A stretch of 45,723 bases of DNA from Flavobacterium sp. (GCA_030153045.1 JASLID010000099.1:1-45723), one strand, 5' to 3'. Counted from the first letter of the stretch, positions 9,645 to 18,178 are shown. The notes: generated from the letters alone by a model not told the origin. Numbers and translations: made by a program.

Positions 9645-9652
9645 TACCTTTG
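9645..9652 (+). promoter_or_regulatory. Candidate -7 box for the glycosyltransferase/coaE pair
   Basis: TACCTTTG matches TAnnTTTG and lies 15 bases before the ATG at 9668. The best upstream TTTG (9617-9620) has a 24-base spacer, longer than ideal, and overlaps the preceding terminator. I am therefore less sure of this promoter than of the fabV, smpB or fahA ones. Confidence 0.45.
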
Positions 9653-9667
9653 CAAAAAAGTTTCTAA

Positions 9668-10669
9668 ATGAATTTTTCGTTTATAATTCCAGTTTTTAAT
9701 CGCCCTGATGAAATCGATGAGCTTTTAGATAGTTTGGTAAAACAAAATTATCAAAAGCCGTTTGAAATTGTCATTGTTGAAGATGGATCTACAATTCCAT
9801 GTGAAAGCATTGTAGAAAAATACCGCAATAGACTACAAATAACATATTACTTAAAGTATAATTCAGGACCTGGCGATTCTAGAAATTTCGGGATGACTTA
9901 TGCTAAAGGTGATTATTTTATCATTCTTGATTCCGATTGTATACTTCCGCCCAATTATTTAATCGAAGTCGAAAAAAGTTTGGCCGATAATTATGTAGAC
10001 TGTTTTGGTGGGCCAGATAATATGTTGCCTAGTTTTACACCTATTCAAAAGGCAATTAACTTTACAATGACTTCCGTTTTAACCACAGGAGGAATCCGTG
10101 GAGGATCTGAAAAAATAGAAAAATTTCAACCTAGAAGCTTCAACATGGGACTGTCTAGAAAAGCATTCGAAGCGTCTAAAGGATTTTCTAATATTCATCC
10201 AGGAGAAGATCCGGATTTGAGTATTCGATTATGGAAATTAGGTTTCAATACCAAATTAATTTCAGCTGCCTTCGTATACCATAAACGTAGAATTGACTGG
10301 GAAAAATTTTATATTCAAGTCAATAAATTTGGAAAGGCACGCCCTATTTTAAATCATTGGTATCCTGAATATGCAAAGCCTACTTTTTTTCTACCTGCCT
10401 TGTTTGTTATAGGCTTGTTTTTAGGTATTATTGTTACCGTTTTGTTCCTTTTTGATTGGATTTTGAAGCTGTATTTCGCTTATACTCTAATGATATTTAT
10501 AGTTTCAACGTATCAAAATAAAAGTTTTAAAGTTGGTTATTATACAATAATAGCGGTATGGAAGCAGTTTTTTGGATATGGATTCGGTTTTATCGAGTCA
10601 TTTTTCAAAATAAATATTTTAAAGAAAAAACCACAAGAAGCATTTCCTGAACTCTTTTTTAAAGTATAA
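9668..10669 (+). CDS. Family 2 glycosyltransferase with C-terminal membrane segment
   Basis: This 333-residue GT-A fold enzyme has the N-terminal nucleotide-sugar-binding start FSFIIPVFNRPDEIDELL, the EDGS segment (IVIVEDGST) and a DxD-like LDSDCILPP (about 96-104). A GEDPDLSIRLWKLG motif (about 176-190) corresponds to the catalytic ED region. Hydrophobic helices at about 240-285 (ending IVSTYQ) anchor it to the inner membrane, so it probably builds a cell-surface glycan. Its sugar donor and acceptor are not deducible. The stop codon directly abuts the coaE start, so the two genes are co-transcribed. Confidence 0.88.
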   Translation: MNFSFIIPVFNRPDEIDELLDSLVKQNYQKPFEIVIVEDGSTIPCESIVEKYRNRLQITYYLKYNSGPGDSRNFGMTYAKGDYFIILDSDCILPPNYLIEVEKSLADNYVDCFGGPDNMLPSFTPIQKAINFTMTSVLTTGGIRGGSEKIEKFQPRSFNMGLSRKAFEASKGFSNIHPGEDPDLSIRLWKLGFNTKLISAAFVYHKRRIDWEKFYIQVNKFGKARPILNHWYPEYAKPTFFLPALFVIGLFLGIIVTVLFLFDWILKLYFAYTLMIFIVSTYQNKSFKVGYYTIIAVWKQFFGYGFGFIESFFKINILKKKPQEAFPELFFKV

Positions 10670-11257
10670 ATGACAAAAATAATTGGACTTACAGGTGGAA
10701 TAGGAAGTGGTAAAACAACCATTGCACGACTTTTTGAAGCCGAAGGAATTCCAGTTTATATTGCCGATGATGAAGCCAAAAAAATAATGCTATTGCCAGA
10801 AACCATCAATAAGGTAGAAGACGTCTTTGGTTCAAGTGTTATAAAAAACAATCATATCAATCGGAAAAAGCTTTCAGAGCTGGTTTTTAATGACCCCGAA
10901 AAATTAAAATTACTCAATGCAATTGTGCATCCATTAGTCAAAAAACATTTTGATGATTGGGTTATAGAAAATAAAAAATATCCGTTTGTTATAAAAGAAG
11001 CTGCCATTTTGTTCGAAAGTGGAAGTTATAAATATTGCGATAAAGTGATTACTGTTATAGCTTCTGAAGCCACTCGAATTAAAAGAGTAATGCAACGTGA
11101 TAATGTCTCCGAAAAAGAGGTTTTGGAAAGAATCCAACATCAATTGTCAGATGCTGAAAGAATTTCTAAAAGTGATTTTGTTATAAAAAATGAAAATTTA
11201 GCAGAAACAAAGTCAAATTTCTCTGAAATTCTTAAAATTTTGAAAAATCTTCAGTAA
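10670..11257 (+). CDS. coaE: Dephospho-CoA kinase
   Basis: It phosphorylates dephospho-CoA at the 3'-OH of ribose, the last step of coenzyme A synthesis. The 195 residues fit the family. The P-loop is GLTGGIGSGKTT (about 6-17), followed by the CoaE motif VYIADDEAKKIM and, further on, NAIVHPLV and a lid region near RIKRVMQRDN. It starts at the base right after the glycosyltransferase stop codon; that partner is functionally unrelated, so the coupling is probably just operon packing. coaBC lies upstream in the same window. Confidence 0.96.
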   Translation: MTKIIGLTGGIGSGKTTIARLFEAEGIPVYIADDEAKKIMLLPETINKVEDVFGSSVIKNNHINRKKLSELVFNDPEKLKLLNAIVHPLVKKHFDDWVIENKKYPFVIKEAAILFESGSYKYCDKVITVIASEATRIKRVMQRDNVSEKEVLERIQHQLSDAERISKSDFVIKNENLAETKSNFSEILKILKNLQ

Positions 11258-11312
11258 ATTTATTAATTGTTAATATTTGGTTAATGTATTTAAGACCTAA
11301 ATGTTAAAATAT

Positions 11313-11320
11313 TAAATTTG
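11313..11320 (+). promoter_or_regulatory. Candidate -7 box immediately before the sensor kinase gene
   Basis: TAAATTTG fits TAnnTTTG exactly and ends 5 bases before the ATG at 11326. Upstream, TTTA (11289-11292) with a 20-base spacer is an imperfect -33 element. If used, transcription would begin at or next to the start codon. Confidence 0.45.
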
Positions 11321-11325
11321 TAGCA

Positions 11326-12909
11326 ATGAATAAATTTTTGTTCCGTTTTGTTATCGCATTAATGACAATTGCCTTGTTAGGGATTATTGCCGTACAAGGG
11401 TATTTAATTAATGCCTCTTTCAAAAATAAAGACGAGCAATTTAAGTATCAGGTCAAACAAGTTATTGCAAATGTTTCTAAAGAAGTAGAAGAACAAGAAA
11501 CGTACGCTTTTTTAAGTCGATTTAATCAACTTAAAGACAGTATAGGAGAAGATCCTAAACAAAGCGAGTTATTAAAGTTTTTTTATGTCGAAAAAAATGC
11601 CATAACAAATGAGACAATTATTTATTCAAATAGTATCATTCCAGAAGATTATTCAGTTTCTTCATCGTTCTTTGATAAAAATAATGACTCAACAAAGCTT
11701 AAGAATTTTGTTTCTAAACGTGTAACTGAAGTTTATAACGAAAGTGCTTTAGATAATTCCGGATTCAATAATGAAGTTTCACCAACTGAAAAAATTGAAA
11801 AATCAGGAAGAATGGATATTCTAGATAAAGTGCAATATGAAATTTATTTTAAGGATATCGCAGCGACTCGATCAATAACCCAAAGGGTTTCAAACGAACA
11901 ACTGCAAGCACTTTTAACAAAAGAACTCAATGGTTACGGAATTAAAACCCCATTCGAATTTGGAATTTACAGTAACGGTTTAGCTACAAAAGTAAGATCA
12001 GAAAAGTTTAAATACGACAAGAAAACAACGTTTGATACACCTGTTTTTACCGATAACGATGGTATTAGCAAGTATCAATTACTAGTGAGTTTTCCAATGA
12101 AGAAGCTGTTTTTAGTTTCTGATTTGATCGGGATTGCAGCATTGGCTTTTTTCTTTACTGCCATCATTATTGTTGCTTATTATAGTGTTTTAAAACAATT
12201 AAATACACAACGTCATATTTCTGAAATTAAAACGGATTTCATTAATAATATGACACATGAATTCAAAACACCAATAGCTACAATAAACTTGGCCTTAGAT
12301 GCCATTAAAAATCCGAAAGTAATTGATGACAAAGAAAAAGTGCATCGTTACCTTCAAATGATTAAAGATGAAAACAAACGAATGCATGCACAAGTTGAAA
12401 ATGTATTGCGAATTTCTAAGTTAGAAAAAAGAGAATTAGACATTAAAAAAGAGTCATGCAACATGCATGATGTAATTGAAGAAGCCGTTGAACACGTTAG
12501 TTTAATTGTGGAAGATAGAGAAGGAACAATCAATGTAAATCTTAAAGCAACTAAAACAACCGTTTTGCTTAACGATGTACATTTTACTAATGTCTTGGTA
12601 AATATATTAGAGAATGCAGTTAAATATTCGCCAGAGAAGCCCATTATCGATGTGACTTCAGAGAATATTAAAAACTTTATAATAGTGAAAATTAAGGACC
12701 AAGGTTTAGGAATAAACAAGGTATCTCAAAAGAAAATATTCGATAAATTTTATCGAGAGCATACGGGAGATATACATAATGTAAAAGGACACGGATTGGG
12801 TCTGGCTTATGTAAAAAGAATTGTCGACGACCATCACGGAGAAGTCATGGTGGAAAGCGAAAAAGGAAAAGGAAGTACATTTATAATCAAACTACCATTA
12901 ATTTATTAA
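11326..12909 (+). CDS. Membrane sensor histidine kinase (RprX-like)
   Basis: The 527-residue kinase has transmembrane helices at about 6-26 and 262-290. They enclose a roughly 235-residue extracytoplasmic sensor region with no domain I recognise. There is no HAMP domain; the second helix leads directly to HisKA with phospho-acceptor His311 in NNMTHEFKTP. The HATPase domain shows the N box (NILENAVKYS), G1 (DQGLGI) and G2 (GHGLGLAYVK). It is followed after 3 bases by its response regulator. The pair resembles RprX/RprY of Bacteroides. The signal is unknown. Confidence 0.92.
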   Translation: MNKFLFRFVIALMTIALLGIIAVQGYLINASFKNKDEQFKYQVKQVIANVSKEVEEQETYAFLSRFNQLKDSIGEDPKQSELLKFFYVEKNAITNETIIYSNSIIPEDYSVSSSFFDKNNDSTKLKNFVSKRVTEVYNESALDNSGFNNEVSPTEKIEKSGRMDILDKVQYEIYFKDIAATRSITQRVSNEQLQALLTKELNGYGIKTPFEFGIYSNGLATKVRSEKFKYDKKTTFDTPVFTDNDGISKYQLLVSFPMKKLFLVSDLIGIAALAFFFTAIIIVAYYSVLKQLNTQRHISEIKTDFINNMTHEFKTPIATINLALDAIKNPKVIDDKEKVHRYLQMIKDENKRMHAQVENVLRISKLEKRELDIKKESCNMHDVIEEAVEHVSLIVEDREGTINVNLKATKTTVLLNDVHFTNVLVNILENAVKYSPEKPIIDVTSENIKNFIIVKIKDQGLGINKVSQKKIFDKFYREHTGDIHNVKGHGLGLAYVKRIVDDHHGEVMVESEKGKGSTFIIKLPLIY

Positions 12910-12912
12910 ATT

Positions 12913-13626
12913 ATGGAAACAAGCAAAAAAATATTATTAGTAGAAGATGATCCAAACTTTGGTTCAATTCTTCGTGATTACCTATCTATGAACGATTTTG
13001 AGGTAACACTAGCTAAAAACGGGATGGAAGGTTTCGAAAAATTCAAGAAAGACAACTATGATTTGTGTATTCTTGATGTGATGATGCCCTATAAAGATGG
13101 ATACACTTTAGCCAAAGAAATTCGTGAGAAAAACAAAGATGTGCCTCTTATTTTCTTAACGGCTAAAACCATGAAGGAAGATGTGTTAAAAGGATACAAA
13201 GTAGGTGCCGATGATTATCTAAACAAACCATTCGATTCTGAAGTATTGTTAATGAAAATCAAAGCAATCATTCAACGTAAAGCTACCGAAACCAAAGGTG
13301 ATGTGGCTAAATTCGAATTTAAAATTGGAAAATTTGATTTGAATTCAAAATTACGTTTCTTGAGTTTTCCTGGCGATGAACCTATTAAGTTGTCACCAAA
13401 AGAAAACGAATTACTTAAAATGCTAGCACTTCACGAAAACGATTTAATGCCAAGAGAATTAGCGTTGACTAAAATTTGGAGAGACGACAACTACTTTACT
13501 TCAAGAAGTATGGATGTCTACATTGCCAAATTGCGTAAGTATCTTAAAGCAGATGAAGGTGTAGAAATTCTAAACATTCACGGCGAAGGATTCAGATTAG
13601 TCATCAAAAATGGTACAGCAGTATAA
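12913..13626 (+). CDS. OmpR/PhoB-family response regulator (RprY-like)
   Basis: The 237-residue transcription factor has a receiver domain (about 6-120) with acidic pocket EDD (11-13), phospho-acceptor Asp55 in CILDVMMP, Thr84 (FLTAK) and Lys105 in LNKPF. An OmpR-type winged-helix domain follows (about 130-235), with KLSPKENELLKML and SMDVYIAKLRKYL as the recognition-helix region. It lies 3 bases downstream of the cognate kinase and is certainly co-transcribed. Targets are not deducible. A terminator follows at once. Confidence 0.94.
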   Translation: METSKKILLVEDDPNFGSILRDYLSMNDFEVTLAKNGMEGFEKFKKDNYDLCILDVMMPYKDGYTLAKEIREKNKDVPLIFLTAKTMKEDVLKGYKVGADDYLNKPFDSEVLLMKIKAIIQRKATETKGDVAKFEFKIGKFDLNSKLRFLSFPGDEPIKLSPKENELLKMLALHENDLMPRELALTKIWRDDNYFTSRSMDVYIAKLRKYLKADEGVEILNIHGEGFRLVIKNGTAV

Positions 13627-13630
13627 AACT

Positions 13631-14398
13631 TTAAAAGCTTCGAGAAATCGGAGCTTTTTTTATGTCCCAATTTAACGACATATTAAAACAACTTTCACCT
13701 TCATTTTTAATTTTAAAATAAGCCGAGTTTTCTCCAATTTGATTAAAAATAATAGCTTCATCATTCCATTTTAATTCTCGTTTGTAATGTACTTCGAGTT
13801 TGGTAATGGCAAATTTTAAAGCAATATTAGGTGAAAATATATCGAAGCACCATTCAATATATTTGGTGTTATTGACATGATTTATACTATCTAAATCAGA
13901 TAAAACAACTTTACGGGTTCTTTTTTGATTGAGTTTTTCCGGTGATTTTATCTTTTGAAAAGTTTCTTTGATCAACTGTTTGTGGTCGGTCTCAAAGTGT
14001 TTTGTGGGTAATTTTACATTTTCAATTTTTCTTTCAATCGTATTTACGACAACCCAAAGTGTTGCTGCTTTAGCAATTTGAATGCCATTTTTAAACATTT
14101 CCATGTGACGAACTGATGTCTTTCCGCCAATTTCCTCAATCCAGGATGTTACCTTTATTTTATCATAAATTTTTGGAAGTTCGTCAATTTCAATTTTCAT
14201 TTTATTTAAAATCCACGCCTGATTATGTTCTTGCATCTCTTTAATGCCGATGCCTCCTAAAATAGAATGATTGGCACAGGTTAATTGGAAAATTGTACAC
14301 AAATCAACATACTTTAAAGTACCATCGATGGTGCATTGGGCATGATTAATTTCAAATTCTTGGGAGAAAATGGTTTTGAAATCAGATGAAATAGGCAT
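13631..14398 (-). CDS. Acyl-ACP thioesterase family protein (paralogue 1)
   Basis: A 255-residue double-hotdog protein of the acyl-ACP thioesterase (FatA/FatB-like) family, which hydrolyses acyl thioesters. The C-terminal hotdog carries DLDSINHVNNTKYIEWCFD, matching the plant active-site segment (N-x-H-V-N-N-x-K-Y). The N-terminal hotdog shows the VDLCTIFQLT and GIKEMQEHNQAWILNKM pattern. It is the second of two adjacent homologues; its partner starts at 15267. Its last residues overlap the opposing terminator. A TAATTTCG box at 14443-14450 may allow separate transcription. Chain-length specificity is unknown. Confidence 0.85.
   Translation of the reverse strand: MPISSDFKTIFSQEFEINHAQCTIDGTLKYVDLCTIFQLTCANHSILGGIGIKEMQEHNQAWILNKMKIEIDELPKIYDKIKVTSWIEEIGGKTSVRHMEMFKNGIQIAKAATLWVVVNTIERKIENVKLPTKHFETDHKQLIKETFQKIKSPEKLNQKRTRKVVLSDLDSINHVNNTKYIEWCFDIFSPNIALKFAITKLEVHYKRELKWNDEAIIFNQIGENSAYFKIKNEGESCFNMSLNWDIKKAPISRSF
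13635..13662 (+). terminator. Rho-independent terminator after the response regulator, overlapping the convergent gene
   Basis: AAGCTTCGA (13636-13644) pairs with TCGGAGCTT (13648-13656, one G-T pair) across a short loop, followed by a T-run. The hairpin lies inside the last codons of the opposing thioesterase gene, whose stop codon is at 13631-13633, so that protein's C-terminus (PISRSF) is encoded by terminator DNA. Confidence 0.8.
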
Positions 14399-14442
14399 TG
14401 AAATCCGAATTTTAGAATTTTAATTTTTTGCTTTTATGGGCG

Positions 14443-14450
14443 CGAAATTA
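14443..14450 (-). promoter_or_regulatory. Candidate -7 box for thioesterase paralogue 1
   Basis: On the minus strand this reads TAATTTCG followed by CGCC, a variant of TAnnTTTG. The same TAATTTCGCGCC string occurs upstream of the chalcone-isomerase-like gene at 39517. No good -33 element is seen, so this is tentative. The box lies 44 bases ahead of the start codon. Confidence 0.35.
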
Positions 14451-14529
14451 ATACTATTTTTTCGAATCTAATTGAAAATCAAGTCATTTGAATTTTATTT
14501 TCGATGAACGTACACAATTTAACGATGAG

Positions 14530-15267
14530 TTAATATTCAAGGACTAAAGCAAAACAAACTTTGCCTTCTTTAGTAACTGAAAAATAAGTTGACTTGTCTT
14601 CTTTTGAATTTCGTATTTCAATAGTATCATTTAAATTCAATTCTCTCAAGAAGTTCATTTCCAAGCTTTTTAATTCTTGCTTTAAAATTGATTTTGGCTG
14701 TAAAGTATCCAAACACCATTCTAAATATTTGACATTATTGACATGATTTACAATGTCTAAATCCGATATAACCACAGTTCGTTCAGTGACTTTTTCGGTT
14801 TCTTGTAAAATGTTTATTCTTGTGAAACTTTCTGCAGTAGCCTTGTGTTCCGGATATATTTCAAAATGGTCATGTGGCAAAGCCAAAGGTTCCGCTTTTC
14901 GCAGTTGTGTATTAAAAACGGCCCAAAAAGTAGTGGCTCCAACTATTTTCTTCCCATCCAGATACATTTCAATATTACGGATAGAACGTGAACCTTCTAA
15001 ATTTTCAATCCAGGTCTTTACAGTAACTTTATCTTGCCATTTGGGCAAAGCTTCAATTTCTACACGAATTCTACTTAAAACCCAAGCCTGATGATGTACT
15101 TGCATATCATTGAAACTCAATCCGCCTATAATTGAATGTTCTGCTGCTGTAAGTTGTAGCAAATTGCACAAATCCACATACTTCAAATATCCGTTTGGAG
15201 CACATTGCGTAAAATTGATATCCGATTCATGTGTATAAATCGAGGTAAAATTGGGTGAGATTGCCAT
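14530..15267 (-). CDS. Acyl-ACP thioesterase family protein (paralogue 2)
   Basis: This 245-residue protein is homologous along its whole length to paralogue 1 (compare KYVDLCNLLQLTAAEHSI and NHVNNVKYLEWCLD with KYVDLCTIFQLTCANHSI and NHVNNTKYIEWCFD). The conserved D-x-x-N-H-V-N-N segment suggests it is catalytically competent. It starts 10 bases after the miaA stop codon and is presumably co-transcribed with miaA. The 131-base gap to paralogue 1 holds a short hairpin (TTAAC/GTTAA at about 14518-14532) at its own stop codon. Confidence 0.85.
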   Translation of the reverse strand: MAISPNFTSIYTHESDINFTQCAPNGYLKYVDLCNLLQLTAAEHSIIGGLSFNDMQVHHQAWVLSRIRVEIEALPKWQDKVTVKTWIENLEGSRSIRNIEMYLDGKKIVGATTFWAVFNTQLRKAEPLALPHDHFEIYPEHKATAESFTRINILQETEKVTERTVVISDLDIVNHVNNVKYLEWCLDTLQPKSILKQELKSLEMNFLRELNLNDTIEIRNSKEDKSTYFSVTKEGKVCFALVLEY

Positions 15268-15277
15268 TTTTTAGAAT

Positions 15278-16204
15278 TTAGGAATTGGAAATTTTTGATT
15301 GAATAGTATCGACAATTTTATTGGTATCAGTTAAGTAATCAAACCAAAAGGCATCTTCTGTTCGTTTGAACCATGTCATTTGTCGTTTGGAAAAACGGCG
15401 TGTATTTTTTTTAATTTCTTCCACGGCAAATGCTAAAGAATTTTTTTCGTCAAAATAGTCAAAAAGCTCGCGATACCCTACAGTTTGCAAAGCATTCAAA
15501 TCTTTATGTGAATACAAGTTTTTGGCTTCTTCTAACAAACCCATTTCCATCATGATGTCCACACGTTGGTTGATTCGGTTGTACATGATTTGCCTATCGG
15601 CTTCTAAACCAATAACAATAGGAGTGAAGTTTCTTTTGTTTTTTTCTTTGTTTAAAAAGGAAGAATAAGGTTTTCCAGTACTCATGCATACTTCAACAAA
15701 ACGCATCATGCGGTGCGGATTTTGAAGCGTTTGCGGATTTTCGGAAATGATGGTATCGAAATGCTCCGGATCCAATTGTTGGAGTTGGTTTTGGAGAAAT
15801 TCGATGCTGTATTTCTCGTAATGAGTTCTCACTTCTTCACGAACAGTTGGGTCAATATCAGGGAAAGAATCAAAACCTTTTATAACGGCATCTACATACA
15901 ATCCGGAGCCACCCACCATGATTTGAATATTGTTTTTTAAAAATAATTCGTCCAATTTAGCAATAGTGTCGCGTTCAAAATCACCAACAGTATACTCTTC
16001 AAAAATCGATTTGTTTTGAATGAAATGATGTGTAGCTTGTGACAACTCTTCGTCGCTGGGAACAGCGGTGCCAATTTTCATTTCTTTAAAAAACTGTCGG
16101 CTGTCGCACGAGATGATATCGCAACCAAAATGTTGTGCCAAGGCAATACTTAAAGCTGTTTTTCCTATGGCTGTTGGACCTATTACTGTGATTAAATAAT
16201 TCAA
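15278..16204 (-). CDS. miaA: tRNA dimethylallyltransferase
   Basis: MiaA adds a dimethylallyl group to N6 of A37 in tRNAs that read UNN codons. The 308 residues are typical. The P-loop is GPTAIGKT (9-16), followed by CDSRQFFKEMKIGTAVP (the catalytic Asp and DSRQ motif), VGGSGLYVDAVIKGFD, and the C-terminal TVGYRELFDYF and NTRRFSKRQMTWFKR segments. The palindromic repeat at 16221-16306 separates it from the exonuclease gene. It is followed closely by a thioesterase gene. Confidence 0.97.
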   Translation of the reverse strand: MNYLITVIGPTAIGKTALSIALAQHFGCDIISCDSRQFFKEMKIGTAVPSDEELSQATHHFIQNKSIFEEYTVGDFERDTIAKLDELFLKNNIQIMVGGSGLYVDAVIKGFDSFPDIDPTVREEVRTHYEKYSIEFLQNQLQQLDPEHFDTIISENPQTLQNPHRMMRFVEVCMSTGKPYSSFLNKEKNKRNFTPIVIGLEADRQIMYNRINQRVDIMMEMGLLEEAKNLYSHKDLNALQTVGYRELFDYFDEKNSLAFAVEEIKKNTRRFSKRQMTWFKRTEDAFWFDYLTDTNKIVDTIQSKISNS

Positions 16205-16220
16205 TTTTTATGTATTGTTT

Positions 16221-16306
16221 TTAGCCCCGATAGCAGTGAAAATCCTTTTTTGAGGTTTTTTAACCGAGAAAAAGATTGCAACGAATAGCGGGAGTAGCTC
16301 CTAAAA
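16221..16306. repeat. Dispersed palindromic repeat, copy A
   Basis: One end reads TTAGCCCCGATAGCAGTG...ATCCTTTT and the other AAAGATTGCAACGAATAGCG then GGAGTAGCTCCTAAAA. Copy B at 43043-43147 has the same ends (TTAGCCCTGATTGTAGCG...ATCCTTTT and AAAGATATAGCGAAAAGCAG then GATTAGCTCCTGAAAA). The termini are imperfect inverted repeats. The TAGCTCCTA end runs into the stop codon of the exonuclease gene. The centre holds a weak GGTT/AACC hairpin rather than a strong terminator. Confidence 0.75.
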
Positions 16307-17662
16307 CTTAATGATTTTTAATACTCTTCTTTTTTTAATGTAATGCTGAACGATATTTCTAGAATCACGATTGTTATCCATTGGGATAATGATGTTTTTC
16401 AGAATCTCGATATTGTTGATTTGATGGTTCAAATCGTAAAAACAATATCCTTTGTAAATACCATTTTCTATTAAAACGGCACTTCGCTCATTGACATTTC
16501 GTCCGCGATCTATGATGACCATATTTTGATTTTGCAACTGATTATTGTCTAGAAAATCATTGACACGAGCATTGTAATGTTCCGGAGTTTCTTTACCTAT
16601 ACAAGCGCCTTTGCATTGTTTGATATCGTATTGAAAACACTCTTTTTTGGTGTCGTATAAACCGTTTACCTTTTGGCAAAACTGGTATTCGGCAGTAATT
16701 TGATGCAATTTATTTTTTCCTTCAATAAGTGTCGAAAAAGAAGTGATTTCCTTTTTTCGTCCGTCTGCTTTTTTAACCGTCAAAGCAAGGTATCCTTCTT
16801 TGTTTTTTTCGGCGTATAAAGCAAAAGGGAAAATGGTTTTCTTTTGCGAACGATTGTAAGCAGGTTTATTGATTTTTATTTCTTCGCTTTCTTTTAAAAG
16901 TGCTATGAGTTCATTTCCGGTTTCTTCATAAGTTACGGCAAAAACTTCCAATTGCATTTTTTTTGCCTTCCGTGAAGTAGCTGTAAAATGTTGATTGACG
17001 CGTTTCTTGATGTTTTTACTTTTTCCAATGTATATCAAATCACCTTTTTCATTGTGAATGTAGTAAATGCCGGTTTTATTAGGTAAATGCTCTACAATGT
17101 CTAATAATTTGGGTGAAATACCTGATTTGATTTCGGTTTTGATGTAGCTCTTTAGAATTTCTTTTTCTACATCTTTATCTAAAAGCATTTTGAATAGCTT
17201 TACGGTAGCCATGGCATCTCCGTTGGCTCGGTGCCTGTCAGCCATAGGGATACCCAATTCGCGAACGAGCTTTCCTAAACTATAGGATTGGTGTCCAGGA
17301 ATAAGTTTTTTAGATAATTCGACGGTGCAGAGTGTTGGTTTCTCAAAATCGTAACCCAAACGACGAAATTCAGTACGAAGAATTCTATAATCGAAAGAAG
17401 CGTTATGTGCTACAACAATGCAATCTTGTGTGATTTCGATAATACGTTTGGCTACTTCATAAAATTTGGGAGCTGAGCGTAGCATAGCGTTATTAATTCC
17501 CGTCAATTTTACCACAAACGGTTGAATGGGAATTTCAGGATTAACCAAACTGATGAATTGATCCACCACTTCATGACCATCAAATTTATAGATGGCGATT
17601 TCGGTGATTCCTTCTTCGTTAAATTGGCCTCCGGTGGTTTCTATGTCTAAAATAGCGTACAT
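16301..17662 (-). CDS. DEDDh exonuclease fused to a GIY-YIG (UvrC N-terminal-like) nuclease
   Basis: I start at the ATG at 17662 (MYAILDIETTGG) rather than an upstream in-frame ATG at 17680, since the extra six residues come from intergenic repeat DNA; this gives 453 residues. Residues 1-165 form a DnaQ-type 3'-5' exonuclease with all five acidic/His sites visible: Asp6, Glu8, Asp91 (HNASFD), His144 and Asp149 (RHRANGDAMAT). Residues about 195-280 are a GIY-YIG domain (TGIYYI, then LIYIGKSKNIKKRV with Arg221). The remainder resembles the UvrC middle segment (CFQYDIKQCKGACIGKE), but the UvrC C-terminal endonuclease half is absent. The architecture matches the epsilon-Cho type of repair nuclease. 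A role in nucleotide excision repair is inferred. Confidence 0.9.
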   Translation of the reverse strand: MYAILDIETTGGQFNEEGITEIAIYKFDGHEVVDQFISLVNPEIPIQPFVVKLTGINNAMLRSAPKFYEVAKRIIEITQDCIVVAHNASFDYRILRTEFRRLGYDFEKPTLCTVELSKKLIPGHQSYSLGKLVRELGIPMADRHRANGDAMATVKLFKMLLDKDVEKEILKSYIKTEIKSGISPKLLDIVEHLPNKTGIYYIHNEKGDLIYIGKSKNIKKRVNQHFTATSRKAKKMQLEVFAVTYEETGNELIALLKESEEIKINKPAYNRSQKKTIFPFALYAEKNKEGYLALTVKKADGRKKEITSFSTLIEGKNKLHQITAEYQFCQKVNGLYDTKKECFQYDIKQCKGACIGKETPEHYNARVNDFLDNNQLQNQNMVIIDRGRNVNERSAVLIENGIYKGYCFYDLNHQINNIEILKNIIIPMDNNRDSRNIVQHYIKKRRVLKIIKF

Positions 17663-17764
17663 ATTCAATGTCAATGTCAATAATCAATTTCAATAGCAAT
17701 AAAAAGCCTCAATTTTCAATTTTTAATATTGTCATTGATTTTTGCTATTGTCATTGTTATTGAT
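17663..17764. repeat. Low-complexity ATTG-type hexamer repeats
   Basis: The interval consists largely of reiterated ATTGNY/RNCAAT units, for example CAATGTCAATGTCAATAATC and GTCATTGATTTTTGCTATTG. An 18-base string CATTGATTTTTGCTATTG (17733-17750) recurs with one mismatch at 18140-18157, so direct copies flank the four-helix-bundle gene. Confidence 0.7.
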
Positions 17765-18142
17765 TTATTTTTTATTATTTATCATTTTTGAAGCAATTGC
17801 AATTAATTCTTCAACTTCTTCAAGAAGATTTTTTCTTTGAATTTCATCTCCTGCACTAATATAGTCCAATATTTTAAGAGAATTTCTTGATTCTTTTAAT
17901 TCTTTAACACTTAATGAAGCTTTAAAAATAAAATCTTTATCAGTAATTGTTCCTTGAGCTTCTCCATAATTTAAGGCAGAGCTTCCAGAGGATCTAATTA
18001 ACTGATTTTTATAATATTCAAGTTCAAAAGTTTTCTCTAATTGTCTTATAAATAAAATGCATTCTCCGGCAAAACGAACCAATCGATCTTCAAAATTATA
18101 TATTTTAGAAAAAGGTTCATTAACTTCCATTTTGCTTTCCAT
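17765..18142 (-). CDS. Four helix bundle protein (S23-like)
   Basis: This 125-residue all-helical protein matches the four-helix-bundle/S23 family first seen in intervening sequences of 23S rRNA genes. The diagnostic segments are FEDRLVRFAGECILF, QLIRSSGSSALNYGEAQG and FKASLSVKELKESRN. Here it stands alone, not in an rRNA gene. Its function is unknown; family members are often solitary and mobile-looking. An 18-base direct repeat overlaps its start and recurs 15 bases past its stop, and it interrupts an otherwise housekeeping run. The start could also be the Met five residues further in (MEVNEP). Confidence 0.85.
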   Translation of the reverse strand: MESKMEVNEPFSKIYNFEDRLVRFAGECILFIRQLEKTFELEYYKNQLIRSSGSSALNYGEAQGTITDKDFIFKASLSVKELKESRNSLKILDYISAGDEIQRKNLLEEVEELIAIASKMINNKK

Positions 18143-18178
18143 TGATTTTTGTTATTGAAATTGCTATTCAATATTACG
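18140..18178. repeat. ATTG-type repeat upstream of the four-helix-bundle gene
   Basis: CATTGATTTTTGTTATTG (18140-18157) is a near copy of 17733-17750. It continues as AAATTGCTATTCAAT, in the same hexamer-like style as the other repeat patches. Confidence 0.65.
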
